From assembly GCF_030066895.1 (NCBI RefSeq), contig NZ_JASJAV010000003.1:272093-336092 (forward strand): a stretch of DNA of 64,000 nt. The letters are read 5' to 3'. Below are positions 1 to 11,777 of the stretch, in pieces. Made by a program: the position numbers and the translations under genes. Source of the DNA: Breoghania sp. Lineage in GTDB: Bacteria > Pseudomonadota > Alphaproteobacteria > Rhizobiales > Stappiaceae. How positions within the stretch are numbered: position 1 is the stretch's first letter; each line of letters begins with the position of its first letter. The notes beneath the pieces are model-generated. The model was not told the origin of the DNA, did not search any database, and saw nothing but the letters and a program-made list of their open reading frames with translations.

Positions 1-176
1 GCATGCGCGAAACCCAGGAAGTGATCGATTTCTGCGTGCAGAAGGGCATCCTGCCCAAGTGCCGTATGATCCGTCCCGACGAGATCAACGACGCGTTCGC
101 GACGCTTGAGAAATCCGACATTCCCTATCGCTTCGTGATGGACATGGCGGCATTGCAGGCACCGGAGGTCGCCTGA
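1..176 (+). CDS. Zinc-dependent alcohol dehydrogenase, C-terminal end (partial)
   Basis: The window opens inside this gene; 57 codons and a TGA are visible in the frame starting at base 3. The tail reads as the C-terminus of the medium-chain YahK/CPx-type NAD(P)-dependent alcohol dehydrogenases: a helix containing TQEVIDFCVQKG, a segment with RPDEINDAFATLEKSD, then YRFVMDM. These enzymes reduce aldehydes in the cytoplasm using a catalytic zinc, but the zinc site and cofactor fold lie outside the window. The visible part is unbroken, unlike many genes that follow. The family call rests only on this tail. Confidence 0.7.
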   Translation, partial: MRETQEVIDFCVQKGILPKCRMIRPDEINDAFATLEKSDIPYRFVMDMAALQAPEVA

Positions 177-178
177 AG

Positions 179-1561
179 GTGGTCGCGGATTATGTAATGG
201 ACGAACGGCGCGTGACTTCTCCGGGCGCCGTTCTGTCGATCATTCTCATCACCTATCTGCTGATCGTGCTCGATCTTTGCATCGCCTATACGGGCATGCC
301 GGAAATCGCAGCGGATCTCGGCATGGGGCCGGTGGAACTGAGCTGGGTTCAAAACGCCTACCTGCTTTGCTTTGGCGGGTTCCTTCTGCTATCTGCCCGG
401 GCCGGAGATCTCTTCTGGTTCAAGCGGACACTGTTGTCCGGCATCTTCCTGTTCGCGGTCTCGTCATTGGTGATTGGATTTGCCGGCTCGCCGGTCGAGC
501 TGATCGCGGCCCGCGCGGTTCAGGGCGTCGGCGCCTCGATCATCGCGCCTTCGGTGTTCTTCCTGATCGCGGTGAACTTTCCCGAAGGCGAACCGCGCAA
601 CAAGGCGCTTGCCTGGTATTCGATGGTTGCCGGGGTCGGATCGAGCCTCGACATGGTGCTCGGCGGCTTTTTCGCAGGCGCCCTGTCCTGGCGGGTCGGC
701 TTTCTGGTCAACGTGCCGATCGGGGCCGCGCTGTGGCTTGCAGGCTGGATCGTTCTCGACAACACGCGTCACGGCGTCGGGCGTCTCGATGTGGCCGGAG
801 CGATCATTTCGACCGTCGGCATGGCCTCCTTCGTCTGGGGAATCGTGCGCACCGCCGATCACGGCTGGAGCGATCCGTCGGCTCTTCTGGCGCTGGTCGT
901 TGCCGTGGCGATGCTGAGCCTTTTTGTCCGGTTGCAGGCCCGGACTTCGGATCCGTTGCTGCCGCTCGACATCTTCAACAGCCGGGTGCGCGTCGGTGCC
1001 TATCTGGCCCGCATGTGCTTTCTCGGCGGAGCCGTCGGGTTCTTCTTTTTCGAAACGCAGTTTCTGCAACGCGTGCTCGGGTTCTCTCCGGTGGAGGCCG
1101 ATTTCTGCTTCCTGCCGATGACGGTTTTGACCTTCGCGACGGCGGTTTTCGTGCCGCGTCTGACCCTGCTTTTCGGCAACGCCATGCTGCTCTGCCTCTC
1201 CATGGCGGCGAATCTTTTCTGGCTCTCGCTGGCCGGACCCGACGCGGTCGTCTGGCGCGATATCGCCCTGCCGATGGTTCTCGTTGGCATCGGTAACGGC
1301 GGCGGGCTCGGGCCTCTCACGGTCGTGGGCGTGGCGGGTGTTTCCGGTCGCAATCAGGGTGCGGCTTCGGGGGCAGTCAACGTGGCGCACCAGCTTGGCG
1401 GATCGCTGGACCTGAGCATTCTGGTCACGATCTTTGCCTCCGAGGCGGGCGCACCGCTCTGGCAGCAGCTTTCGGCGACGATCTTTGCGACCGGCATCCT
1501 GCTCGCACTCGGGCTGATCTTTGCCGCCGTGCTGATCCTGCCCGCGGCCCGGCGGCCCTGA
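179..1561 (+). CDS. MFS drug-type exporter, DHA2-like
   Basis: An inner-membrane proton-coupled efflux transporter of 460 residues, the usual size for the DHA2 (14-helix) branch. The first helix carries the family signature around LDLCIAYTGMPEIAADLG (residues 31-48). It is followed by WVQNAYLLCFGGFLLL, the conserved loop with ARAGDL, and SWRVGFLVNVPIG near residue 180. Hydrophobic segments continue to the end, finishing in a basic tail. The GTG start at 179 lies 3 bases after the preceding stop; ATG at 197 is an alternative. The frame is intact. The substrate cannot be told; the neighbours (aldo/keto reductases, flavodoxin) suggest a redox or xenobiotic cluster. Confidence 0.85.
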   Translation: MVADYVMDERRVTSPGAVLSIILITYLLIVLDLCIAYTGMPEIAADLGMGPVELSWVQNAYLLCFGGFLLLSARAGDLFWFKRTLLSGIFLFAVSSLVIGFAGSPVELIAARAVQGVGASIIAPSVFFLIAVNFPEGEPRNKALAWYSMVAGVGSSLDMVLGGFFAGALSWRVGFLVNVPIGAALWLAGWIVLDNTRHGVGRLDVAGAIISTVGMASFVWGIVRTADHGWSDPSALLALVVAVAMLSLFVRLQARTSDPLLPLDIFNSRVRVGAYLARMCFLGGAVGFFFFETQFLQRVLGFSPVEADFCFLPMTVLTFATAVFVPRLTLLFGNAMLLCLSMAANLFWLSLAGPDAVVWRDIALPMVLVGIGNGGGLGPLTVVGVAGVSGRNQGAASGAVNVAHQLGGSLDLSILVTIFASEAGAPLWQQLSATIFATGILLALGLIFAAVLILPAARRP

Positions 1562-1644
1562 GCCGCCAGTAAACTCGCCAGTGAGCCCGCCGGTTTGCCG
1601 CCGAATTCCCATTCATTTGGTTCTTCACAAAAGAGGAAAAGAAA

Positions 1645-2626
<982 letters not shown>

Positions 2627-2637
2627 GGTCCGGTGCG

Positions 2638-3210
2638 ATGAACAGGTGGGACATCATGCGAGCCCTCGTGGCCCCGGCCGCAACCCTCGCTCTTTCGGGA
2701 GCGGGGGGAGGGCCGGTGGCTGCACGGCCCGGCAGGAGCCGGGTGGCCTATCTCACCCGGTTCAGCAATACCCGCGTCTTCGCAAAGGCGTTATCGCGCG
2801 AATTGCCGGCGGACCTGTTCGAGATCCGCGCCGCCGATCCCTATCCGGAGGACTATTTCGCCCATGTGGAGCGCGCCCGACGGGAACGCGATGCCAGGGC
2901 GACGCCGGATCTGGCTTCCGATGTCGCGAGCCTCGATCCCTACCGGACGATTTACCTCGGCTTTCTCATCTGGGTAACGGAGCTGCCCGCGCCGGTGCGA
3001 ACCTTCGTCATCCAACATGATTTCGAGGGCAAGACGCTGGTGCCTTTCGTGACGCACGGCAAATACGGGGCAGGCTCCTCCCTCTCGACGCTTGCGGATC
3101 TGACGCCGGGCGCGCGGCGCATGAAGCCGTTCGTTCTGGAATGCGATCAGGGGCGCCGTCAGCTCTCCGAACTCGATGACTGGCTGTCTTCGGTGCAGGC
3201 CGCGCTTTGA
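2638..3210 (+). CDS. Flavodoxin-like protein with a signal-like N-terminus
   Basis: A 190-residue protein with a hydrophobic N-terminal segment (about residues 7-30) followed by a flavodoxin-type fold. The phosphate-binding strand-loop is recognisable as YLTRFSNTRVFAKAL (about residues 39-53), corresponding to the FMN loop of flavodoxins. Later strands include YRTIYLGFLIWVTELP and KTLVPFVTHGKYGAGSS. Proteins of this kind carry FMN and shuttle electrons; an N-terminal hydrophobic segment suggests export or membrane attachment. It lies 11 bases after one aldo/keto reductase pseudogene and 50 bases before another, so the three were probably co-transcribed. The frame is intact. ATG 2656 is a possible alternative start. 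Confidence 0.7.
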   Translation: MNRWDIMRALVAPAATLALSGAGGGPVAARPGRSRVAYLTRFSNTRVFAKALSRELPADLFEIRAADPYPEDYFAHVERARRERDARATPDLASDVASLDPYRTIYLGFLIWVTELPAPVRTFVIQHDFEGKTLVPFVTHGKYGAGSSLSTLADLTPGARRMKPFVLECDQGRRQLSELDDWLSSVQAAL

Positions 3211-3260
3211 CGAATGGCGCGCGGCGCCCGTTTCAGCCGCTTTCAACAAAGGAACGAGAC

Positions 3261-4265
<1,005 letters not shown>

Positions 4266-4280
4266 CTAGGGGGCCGTCGG

Positions 4281-4317
4281 CCCGGCATGTCCCGTAACTC
4301 GTGCGGGGCATGCCGGG
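4281..4317. terminator. Hairpin between aldo/keto reductase and Rrf2 genes
   Basis: Nine-base arms CCCGGCATG and CATGCCGGG (4281-4289 and 4309-4317) can form a strong stem-loop 25 bases after the stop of the aldo/keto reductase. No T-run follows, so it may be a weak terminator or an mRNA-end structure. Confidence 0.4.
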
Positions 4318-4337
4318 TTCCGCCCAATCCCGACTTC

Positions 4338-4349
4338 ATCCCTAGGGAT
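4338..4349. promoter_or_regulatory. Palindrome upstream of the Rrf2 gene, candidate operator
   Basis: ATCCCTAGGGAT is a perfect 12-base palindrome 51 bases before the Rrf2 start codon, followed by a TATATT-like stretch (ATGATATTTCC). Rrf2-family repressors usually bind short palindromes in their own promoters. The assignment is by position and symmetry only. Confidence 0.35.
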
Positions 4350-4400
4350 AGGCATGATATTTCCTCAATCTGCGGTCCATTTCCCGGAACGAGGAAGATC

Positions 4401-4832
4401 ATGATCTCTCAGAAGGAAAAATACGCTTTGAAGGCGATCGTTGCCTTGGCGCGGGCGGGGGAGGGGGCCGTGCTGATGATCGGCGACATTGCCGAGCGAG
4501 AGAGCATCCCGAAGAAGTTTCTCGAGCAGATCCTTCTCGATCTCAAGCACCAGGGGATCGTGATCAGCCGACGCGGCAAGACGGGGGGATACCAGCTTCT
4601 CAACTCCGCCAACGAGATCACCTTCGGCGATATCCTGCGCATCATCGACGGGCCGTTGGCGCGCGTGGCGGAGGCCATGCGGCAGGTTCTCGACGGCACC
4701 ACGATCGCCAATTGCCTCGGCCGCGAGGGGGGAACGAAATTCCTGCAATCGCCGGGTAGCGAAACACTGCTTTTTCGGATGGCCGAAAAATCAGAACTTC
4801 ACGACTTTCTCTATACTCGACTAAATAGGTAA
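4401..4832 (+). CDS. Rrf2-family transcriptional regulator lacking the cysteine segment
   Basis: A 143-residue regulator. The N-terminal winged helix is typical: KYALKAIVALAR, then IPKKFLEQILLDLKHQGIV, then SRRGKTGGYQL. The C-terminal part has DILRIIDGPLA joined directly to VAEAMRQVLDGTTIANCL. In most Rrf2 proteins a cysteine-rich stretch of about 20-30 residues sits at this junction (Fe-S or thiol sensing); here it is missing, and only one Cys remains further on. The tail beyond residue 110 is longer than usual. It stands just upstream of, and in the same direction as, a sulfate importer operon, so it may have been a sulfur-responsive regulator. The frame is open, but the missing segment suggests an internal deletion. 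Confidence 0.75.
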   Translation: MISQKEKYALKAIVALARAGEGAVLMIGDIAERESIPKKFLEQILLDLKHQGIVISRRGKTGGYQLLNSANEITFGDILRIIDGPLARVAEAMRQVLDGTTIANCLGREGGTKFLQSPGSETLLFRMAEKSELHDFLYTRLNR

Positions 4833-4863
4833 AGTATTGTGAGTTTAGAGGTGAAGGGAACTG

Positions 4864-5876
4864 ATGTTCATGTCTCGCAAGTTTCTGCTCGTACCGATCC
4901 TGCTCGCGGGTGCACTTGAGGTCGCCGGCTTGAACCCGGCCTTTGCGGACACGACGCTTATCAACGTCTCCTATGACCCGACGCGCGAACTCTACAAGGC
5001 GTTCCGTCGCCTTTTCGGAGAAGTGGAAGGTGGAGACGGGGGAGACGGTGACCATCCGCACGTCCCACGGCGGCTCCGGCGTGCAGGCTCGTGCCGTTTC
5101 GACAGTCTGGACGCGGATGCGGTCACGCTGGCCCTTGAAGCGGATATCAACGCCATCGTTGAAAGAACCGGACGGATCCGAGCCGACTGGCGCTCCCGCC
5201 TTGCAAACAACAGCGCCCCTATACCTCCACCGTCGTTTTCCTCGTTCGAAAAGGAAACCCCACGCAGATCCGGAACTGGCCCGATCTGGTCAAGGACGGC
5301 GTGGAGGTCATCACCCCCAATCCCAAGACATCGGGCGGCGCGCGCTGGAATCTGCTGGCCGCCTGGGGCTGGGGGCTTGAAGCCCACGGGGGCGAAGTGG
5401 CGAAGGTCAAGGCCTATATCGCCGAATCTCTATCGCCATGTGCCGGTTCTCGACACCGGCGCCCGGGGCGCGACCACGGCCTTCGTGCGGCGCGGGATCG
5501 GGGATGTCCTGCTCGCCTGGGAACAACGAGGCCTTCCTGGCGCTTGAGGAACTGGGGCCGGACAAGTTCGAGATTGTCGTGCCGTCGATCTCCATCAAGG
5601 CCGAGCCGCCGATCGCCCTCGTTGATGCGACGGTCGATGCCCGGGGAGCGCGCAAGGTCGCGGAGGCCTATCTCGATTATCTTTATTCCGATGTCGGCCA
5701 GTCGCTGACCGCCCGGCACTACTATAGGCCCTCCCGCCCGGAGGCGGTTGATCCCGAGGAGCTTTCCCGATGTCCGGCTGGTGACCATCGACGATCTCGG
5801 AGGCTGGGCCAAAGTACAGCCGGAATTCTTCGGCGACGGCGGTCTTTTCGATCAGATCTACAAGGCAGGGAGATAG
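4864..5876 (+). pseudogene. sbp: Sulfate-binding periplasmic protein, multiple frameshifts
   Basis: The secreted receptor of the sulfate/thiosulfate ABC importer, about 335 residues when restored. The signal peptide is intact (residues 1-28, ending ALEVAGLNPAFA). The first mature residues TLINVSYDPTRELYKAF are diagnostic. The frame is then lost near 5010, recovered piecewise as [36 protein letters not shown] and [18 protein letters not shown], and lost again near 5090, 5220, 5430, 5520 and 5765. The late segments [16 protein letters not shown] and YLYSDVGQ are recognisable. With at least five frame changes it cannot make the protein. It heads the cluster sbp-cysT-cysW-cysA. Confidence 0.9.
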
Positions 5877-5880
5877 CGCC

Positions 5881-6695
5881 GTGTCCTCTACTGTCCGTAC
5901 CGGCTGGCAATTGCGCCGGCTGAGCGTCATCCCGGGCTTCGGGCTGACACTCGGCGTCACCCTCTCCATCTGTGTCTGATCGTTCTGATCCTGCTGGCCG
6001 GGGTTATCGTGACGTCCTCCTCTCTCGGGTGGGGACCGGTTCCTCGCGATCGCCTTCGATCACAGGACCCTTCAGGCGCTCGGGATTTCCTTCGGCTCGT
6101 CCTTCATCGCGGTTGTGGTGAATGTCGTTTTCGGCAGCGTGATCGCCTGGGTGCTGGTTCGTTATCGCTTTCCGGGGCGCCGTGTGGTCAATGCGGTTGT
6201 CGATCTGCCGTTCGCCTTGCCGACGGCGGTGCCGGTATTTCGCTTGTCGCGATCTACACGCAGGACGGTCCGGTCGGCCGGCTTCTGGCCCCGCTCGGCA
6301 TCAAGGTCGCGTTCACGCCGCTCGGCATCGTCGTTGCGCTCATCTTCATCGGCCTGCCGTTCGTGGTGCGTACCGTGCAGCCGGTCATCGAAGAGAGCGA
6401 ACCGGAGATCGAGGAAACCGCGGCCACGCTTGGCGCGTCACGGCTGCAGACCATGCTCCGGGTAATCCTGCCGACACTTGCTCCCGCACTTCTCACCGGG
6501 TTTGTCCGGGCGGTCGGCGAATACGGCTCGGTGATCTTCATCGCCGACAATATCCCCTATGTCTCGGAAATCGCGGCTCTGTTGATCGTCATCCGGCTAG
6601 AGAAGTTCGACTACGCGGCGGCGACGGCCATCGCGTCGATCATGCTGCTGTTGTCCTTCGCCATGCTGCTGATCATCAACCTGATCCAGAGCTGA
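5881..6695 (+). pseudogene. cysT: Sulfate ABC permease subunit CysT, frameshifted
   Basis: One of the two inner-membrane subunits of the sulfate importer, about 270 residues when restored. It begins at GTG 5881 four bases after sbp. The N-terminal frame ends at a TGA near 5978, just after GLTLGVTLSICV. Further frame changes occur near 6035 and 6240. The C-terminal half is intact and carries the permease signature region EETAATLGASRLQTMLRVIL, the EAA loop that contacts the ATPase, followed by SVIFIADNIPYVSEIAALL. Three or more frame changes make it a clear pseudogene, even though the partner cysW is intact. Confidence 0.88.
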
Positions 6696-6714
6696 AACCG
6701 CAGGAGGCAGGGAA

Positions 6715-7590
6715 ATGATGGCTGAAGTCGCTCATGTTCCCCCGGCGCACCGGGCCAGTCCGATCACGGAAAAAACTGCGGTCCGCTGGGGGCTGACCGG
6801 GATCGCTCTGCTCTTTCTGTCCGTCGTTCTGTTTTTGCCTCTGGCTGCGGTTTTCAGCGAGGCGCTGCGCCACGGTGCGTGGGCCTTCATCGAGGCATTA
6901 GGGCAGGAAGATACGCTCGCCGCCATTCGCCTGACGCTGCTCGTTGCGGCGATCACCGTGCCTTTGAACATGGTGTTCGGCATCGTTGTGGCCTGGACCA
7001 TCGCCAAGTTCGAGTTCTTCGGCAAAGCCTTTCTCACCACGCTGATCGACCTGCCATTCTCGGTTTCGCCGGTCATTTCCGGCCTAGTCTATATTCTGCT
7101 GTTCGGCTCGCAGAGCGTGCTCGGTCCCTGGCTCAAGGCTCACGGTATCGAGATCCTGTTCGCCCTGCTGGGCATCGTGCTGGCCACGATCTTCGTGACC
7201 TTTCCCTTCGTTGCCCGCAAACTGATCCCGCTGATGCAGGAGCAGGGCACCGGTGACGAGGAGGCCGCGATTTCGCTCGGCGCATCCGGCTGGCAGACGT
7301 TCCTCTATGTCATCCTGCCGCGCATCAAGTGGGGGGTGCTCTACGGCGTTCTGCTCTGCAACGCCCGCGCCATGGGCGAGTTCGGGGCCGTTTCCGTCGT
7401 TTCCGGCCACATACGCGGTCTGACCAACACCCTGCCGCTGCAGGTGGAGATCCTCTACAACGAATACAATTTCGTGGCGGCGTTCGCCGTGGCCTCCCTG
7501 CTGACGGTGCTGGCCCTGATTTCCCTTGTTTTCAAAAGTCTTCTCGAATTGCGGTTCAGCGGTGAGCTTGCCGCAACGACCCGACCCTGA
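6715..7590 (+). CDS. cysW: Sulfate ABC permease subunit CysW
   Basis: An inner-membrane permease of 291 residues with six predicted helices, normal for CysW. A good ribosome site (AGGAGGCAGGG) precedes ATG 6715. The EAA loop is seen as [20 protein letters not shown] (about residues 181-200), which contacts the ATPase. It is followed by [19 protein letters not shown], typical of CysW. The frame is complete. It is the only intact gene of the sulfate operon: sbp, cysT and cysA around it are all broken, so on its own it cannot support transport. It is probably a not-yet-hit remnant. Confidence 0.92.
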   Translation: MMAEVAHVPPAHRASPITEKTAVRWGLTGIALLFLSVVLFLPLAAVFSEALRHGAWAFIEALGQEDTLAAIRLTLLVAAITVPLNMVFGIVVAWTIAKFEFFGKAFLTTLIDLPFSVSPVISGLVYILLFGSQSVLGPWLKAHGIEILFALLGIVLATIFVTFPFVARKLIPLMQEQGTGDEEAAISLGASGWQTFLYVILPRIKWGVLYGVLLCNARAMGEFGAVSVVSGHIRGLTNTLPLQVEILYNEYNFVAAFAVASLLTVLALISLVFKSLLELRFSGELAATTRP

Positions 7591-7600
7591 GGTACATGTC

Positions 7601-8700
7601 ATGGACGTCTGGATCTGCAATATCTGCAAGGAGTTCGGCTACTATCTTGCTGTACGGGATGTGTCCCTCGATATCGCATCGGGTGAACTGATTGCGCTGT
7701 TCGGTCCCTCCGGTTCCGGCAAGACGACGCTTCTGCGTCTCATCGCCGGTCTGGAAATGCCGACGTAGGGCGCCGTGTTCTTCGGGGACGAAGACGCCTC
7801 CCGCCAGACGGTGCAGCAGCGCAATATCGGCTTCGTCTTCCAGCACACTGCGCCCTGTTTCGCCACATGATAGTGGCCGACAACGTCGCTTTCGGCCTCA
7901 AGGTTCGGCCGCGGGCGACGCGGCCCGCATCGGCGGAGATCCGCCGATGCGCCCATGAGTTGCTCGATCTCGTCCAACTCTCCAACCTCTCCGAACGCTA
8001 TCCGAACCAGCTTTCCGGCGGCCAGAGGCAGCGTGTTGCGCTGGCGCGGGCCCTGGCGATCGAACCGGCCGTGTTGCTGCTCGACGAACCCTTCGGGGCG
8101 TTCGATGCGCAGGTGCGGCGCGAATTGCGGCGCTGGTTGCGTGAACTCCATGATGCGACCCGGCACACGACGGTGTTCGTGACCCACGATCAGGAGGAAG
8201 CGCTTGAACTCGCTGATCGCGTGGTTCTGATGAACCAGGGCCATATCGAACAGATCGGATCGGCGGACGAGATCTACGATCACCCGAAATCGCCTTTCGT
8301 GTTCGGCTTCATCGGTGAATCCGCGTCCCTCACGGTCCATATCCGCGGCGGTCGGATATGGCTGCACGATCATGCTACTGGACTGGCCATTGCTGCGCCC
8401 GACGGTGAGGCGGCGCTGTATTTCCTCCCCCACGATATCGAGGTGACGGAGGGCCACGGCGATTGCATCGTCGGCACGGTGATTGCCAGCCGCAGGGTGG
8501 CTGAAATCCGACATCTTGAACTGGAAATTGACGTCTTTCCGCACCCGGTCGAAATCGCGCTTTCTGCCGAAAATCCCGCCGCCATGCGCTCCCGCATCGC
8601 TTTCCGGCCGACGCGCTGGTGTGTCTTCAGTGCGGGGTGGCGGCGGGAAGCGGGCTTCCGGCACCTGAACACCCCCAGTCCCGAATGCCGTCCCGGATGA
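7601..8700 (+). pseudogene. cysA: Sulfate ABC ATPase CysA, amber codon and frameshift
   Basis: The ATPase of the sulfate importer. Walker A ([17 protein letters not shown]) is present. An in-frame TAG at 7766-7768 (codon 56) follows GLEMPT, where the family continues with [11 protein letters not shown], which is indeed encoded after the TAG. A frameshift follows near 7848 in the Q-loop (FVFQH to ALFRHM). Downstream are the signature [15 protein letters not shown], Walker [13 protein letters not shown], the H-loop [10 protein letters not shown], and a C-terminal TOBE-like regulatory region. Total length is about 366 residues if restored. Two independent lesions in the catalytic half make it inactive unless reinitiated. 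Confidence 0.9.
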
Positions 8701-8933
8701 GGGCAGGGCGCTTGCCCGCGGCGGTGCGGTCCATTGAAGTGACTGCCATGGTGTCTCAAGATCCCGGTATGTCATCGGCCGGGACCCATGACATGTGAGC
8801 TCGTCTTTCGGGATCCCGTTTGCTGTGTCTGAGGCGGATGGTCGTAAATGGGTGGATCGCTACGCTGGCCCGTCGAACGGGGTGATGTGTCCTTGCACAC
8901 TATCCGGTTCGGTATCGTGGAGCCTGTCAACGA

Positions 8934-10690
8934 ATGACGTTCGAGCAAGGGGCCGCTCGGGGCATTGCTCGTCTGCATGTTCGCCCTTTTCCTACTCGAT
9001 CGCGTGCGCACGGAAGTCGTGTCTCTGGCCGGTTTCGGGGCGGGGGCGCTCCTCGATCTCGTGCCCGTGCCTGAGATCTTCTCCGGCCTGTCGGATCCTG
9101 CCTTCGTGACTGTTGTCGAGATGTTGTTGATCGTGATCGCGATTGGGCGCACCGCGCTTCCCGGGCGGCTATCGATGCTGCTTGCGGCAAGGCGTCTGTC
9201 GGAGCGCCAGGTCCTCGCGGTACTTTAACTGCTGCCGGCCGTGCTGTCCGTCTTCATGAACAATATCGGCGCGCTCGGGTTGATGATCCCGGTCGTGACG
9301 ACGTCTGCCGCAACCTCCGGCTCTCGTCGCGCCAGATGTTGATACCCGTGCCCTTTTCCGCGCTTCTGGGCGATCTGTGTTCGTTGATTGGGACGCCCGC
9401 AAACTTGGTGGTCAGTCGGGAACTCGCCCGTGCTGCCGGTGCGGGGGTCGGCTTTTTCGACTTTGCTGTCGTCGGCGTGCCCGTCGCGTTGATCGGCATC
9501 GCGATCATCGTGCTTTGGTCACCGCGCGCCCTTTCAGGCGATGCTCCGGCCGATGGCTCCAGCGATGTGCGTGGTTGCGAGCCCGATGATCGCCCCCTCG
9601 TGGCGGAAGTGATCCTGCCCAAAGGCTCGCATCTGGTCGGCGTTCCGCTGGAGGATTGCGGCCTGTCCGTCCATGCGGCCATTCGTGAGGGCGTCCAACT
9701 CTTTATTGCAGGCGGCCGCAAGACGCTCGCAGTAGGAGACGTGCTCTATGCGGGCTTGCCGTCGGGACGGTTCGCCTCTGGGCTTGCCGATGGCGACTTT
9801 GCCCTGCCGGAGAGTGCCTCCGCCAATGATGGGGAAATTACCCGCCTCGTCATCATGCCCGAAAGCACGCTTGTTGAATCGCGGGTTGCCAGTATCGCCG
9901 GGCTGGAAGAGCGCGGGTTGGTGCCGGTTGTCGTCTCACCCCAGTCGCACCGCTTCGTGGGACGGTTCGCTGATATCCGCCTTTCCATCGGCGATGTGCT
10001 TCTGCTTTCCGGGGAGCGTGCGGCGGCGCGCGATTTTGCGGGCGAAAGCGATTGCCTCGTTCTTGCCGCCACGTCCGCCGTTGCCGACCCTGTTCCGGCC
10101 TCTGCCGCATCCCGGCTCGTGGTGCCGATATTCGTTGCGAGCATGGTGGCTGCGGTCTGGGGAGGGGGGGGTGCGCGGAGATCGCGTTCGGTGCCGTCGT
10201 TCTCGCCTATGCGGTCTGCGGTGTGCTCAATCTGCGAACCGCACTTTCCCGCCTCAACTGGCCGATCCTCATCATGCTGGCCGCGATGATCCCGCTGGGC
10301 TGGGCCGTCGACACAACCGGGGCCGCCCGACTGATGGCCGAAGCCCTACTGGCGTTAGGTCCGGGCGGAAGTGCGGTGGCAGGTGTCTCCGTCATTCTGC
10401 TTCTGGGGGTGATCATCACGCCCTTCGTCAACAACGCCGCCACCGCGCTGGTTCTGGCGCCAGTCGCTCTTGCCTTGTCGGCAGCGGGCAATCTGCCGCC
10501 CCAACCGTTCCTGATAGCGGTGGCGCTCGGTGCCTCGATCGATTTTCTCACGCCCTTCGGCCATCACAACAACACCCTGATCATGGGACTCGGGAACTAT
10601 CGTTTCGCCGATTTTCTCAAGGCGGGCTGGCCGTTGATGTTGATGAGCATGATCCTGGGGCTGGCCGCCATCTCGATCCGCTGGCTTTAG
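8934..10690 (+). pseudogene. SLC13-type anion permease with TrkA-C domains, decayed
   Basis: Restored, this is an inner-membrane permease of about 585 residues of the SLC13/DASS group (often sulfate or dicarboxylate uptake). N-terminal helices are interrupted by two TrkA-C-like regulatory domains (around ILPKGSHLVGVPLEDCGL and LVIMPESTLVESRVASI). The C-terminal helices include VIITPFVNNAATALVLAPVA and a typical SIDFLTPFGHHNN. Lesions: a frameshift near 8955; in-frame TAA at 9226-9228; a frameshift near 9305; and one near 10165 at a run of eight G. It follows cysA and would fit a second sulfate uptake route lost together with the ABC system. Confidence 0.82.
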
Positions 10691-10711
10691 GGAATTGTGG
10701 TTTGGTTGCGA

Positions 10712-11656
10712 TCAAGCACCGTTTCTGAGGTCGGCTGTGAGGCGAGTGGGGGCATGATCGCGTGCCTGCCGGCTTCCCTTCAGCAGGTCGATCACGGCGA
10801 TGCCGTTTGGATCGTCCGACCACGCGAATACCGAGATGTCGAGTGGGATGCAGCCGTGGACATGGGCAAAGCTCACCAGGCTTCCGCTGGCCACCAGCCG
10901 ATAGGCGAGGGCATGCGGCGTCCAGCCGAAGCCAAGGCCTGACTTGATCATCTCCAGCACGCCGACTGAGAAGGCGGATTCGATCCTCGGCCCGGAAATG
11001 CCTTCTGCCGCGTTCTGGGCGGGGCCAAAGGCCTCCACCAACTGCCCGAAATGGCTATCGGCCGGGTAGGCGACATAGGGGATGTCCTTCGGAAGCTGGC
11101 CGTCTTCTCCGATCCGATAGCGCCATGATCCGCCGACGACGGGGATCAGCGTGTCCCTGCGCCAGACCGCGCGACCGACCCGTTCGTTGAAGGGCAGCGA
11201 GGGCATGTTGCGCGCCTCGTAGCACAGCAGCATGTCGGCATCTCCGCGCAAAAAGAGACCCAGGCAATCCTGCCGGTTCATCGTGCGAACGCGCCACAAA
11301 ATCGGTCCTCATTCCGTGCTCAGCAGATTGTTCAGTTCAGAGAAGATGGCAATGCACAGCGCATGCTGCGTCGTGATCACCATCGATCTTTGCACCCGGT
11401 CGAAGTTTCGGATCTTCTGTCGCAGCGTATCAATGCGTCTCAACAACGAGCGGATTTCCTAGGAATTGAGCCGCAGGGCCTCTCCCATGGAGATCTGGTT
11501 AGGGTGGCGCTCGATCAGGTCCGGGCCGATCCATTCCTCGAAGGCGCGAATGCGCCGGGAGAAGGCCGGTTGAGTCACGTGGCGGCGTTCCGCGGCGCAG
11601 CTGAGGTTGCCCTCCTCAAGCAGGAGCAGCACGTCTTCCAGTAATTTTGAGTCCAT
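10712..11656 (-). pseudogene. LysR-family regulator with two in-frame stops
   Basis: Read leftwards from ATG at 11656, the N-terminal helix-turn-helix is clear: LLEEGNLSCAAERRHVTQPA, then FSRRIRAFEEWIG. The frame runs into TAG at 11459-11461 (after ALRLNS) and TGA at 11309-11311 (after LLSTE). It otherwise stays open and in phase through the effector domain (DCLGLFLRGDADMLLCYEAR, PDSHFGQLVEAFG) to TGA at 10712. There is no frameshift between the three pieces, so the damage is two point mutations. Length is about 314 codons, normal for LysR. It faces the D-cysteine desulfhydrase-like gene, which it presumably regulated. Confidence 0.85.
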
Positions 11657-11777
11657 GCGCCTTCTCCTCTTCGAAGCGGCCATACGGAAAGTATGAGTAG
11701 ACTGAAAAATTTCGAATGTTCAAATATTCATTTGCGTCTCACGATGACTTCAAAACGCGAGGAGCCTGAGGAAATCG

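Noticed and set aside
10160..10172. A run of eight G in the SLC13 gene as a phase-variation switch
   Set aside because: The gene has three further lesions including a TAA, so switching at the G-run could not restore it.
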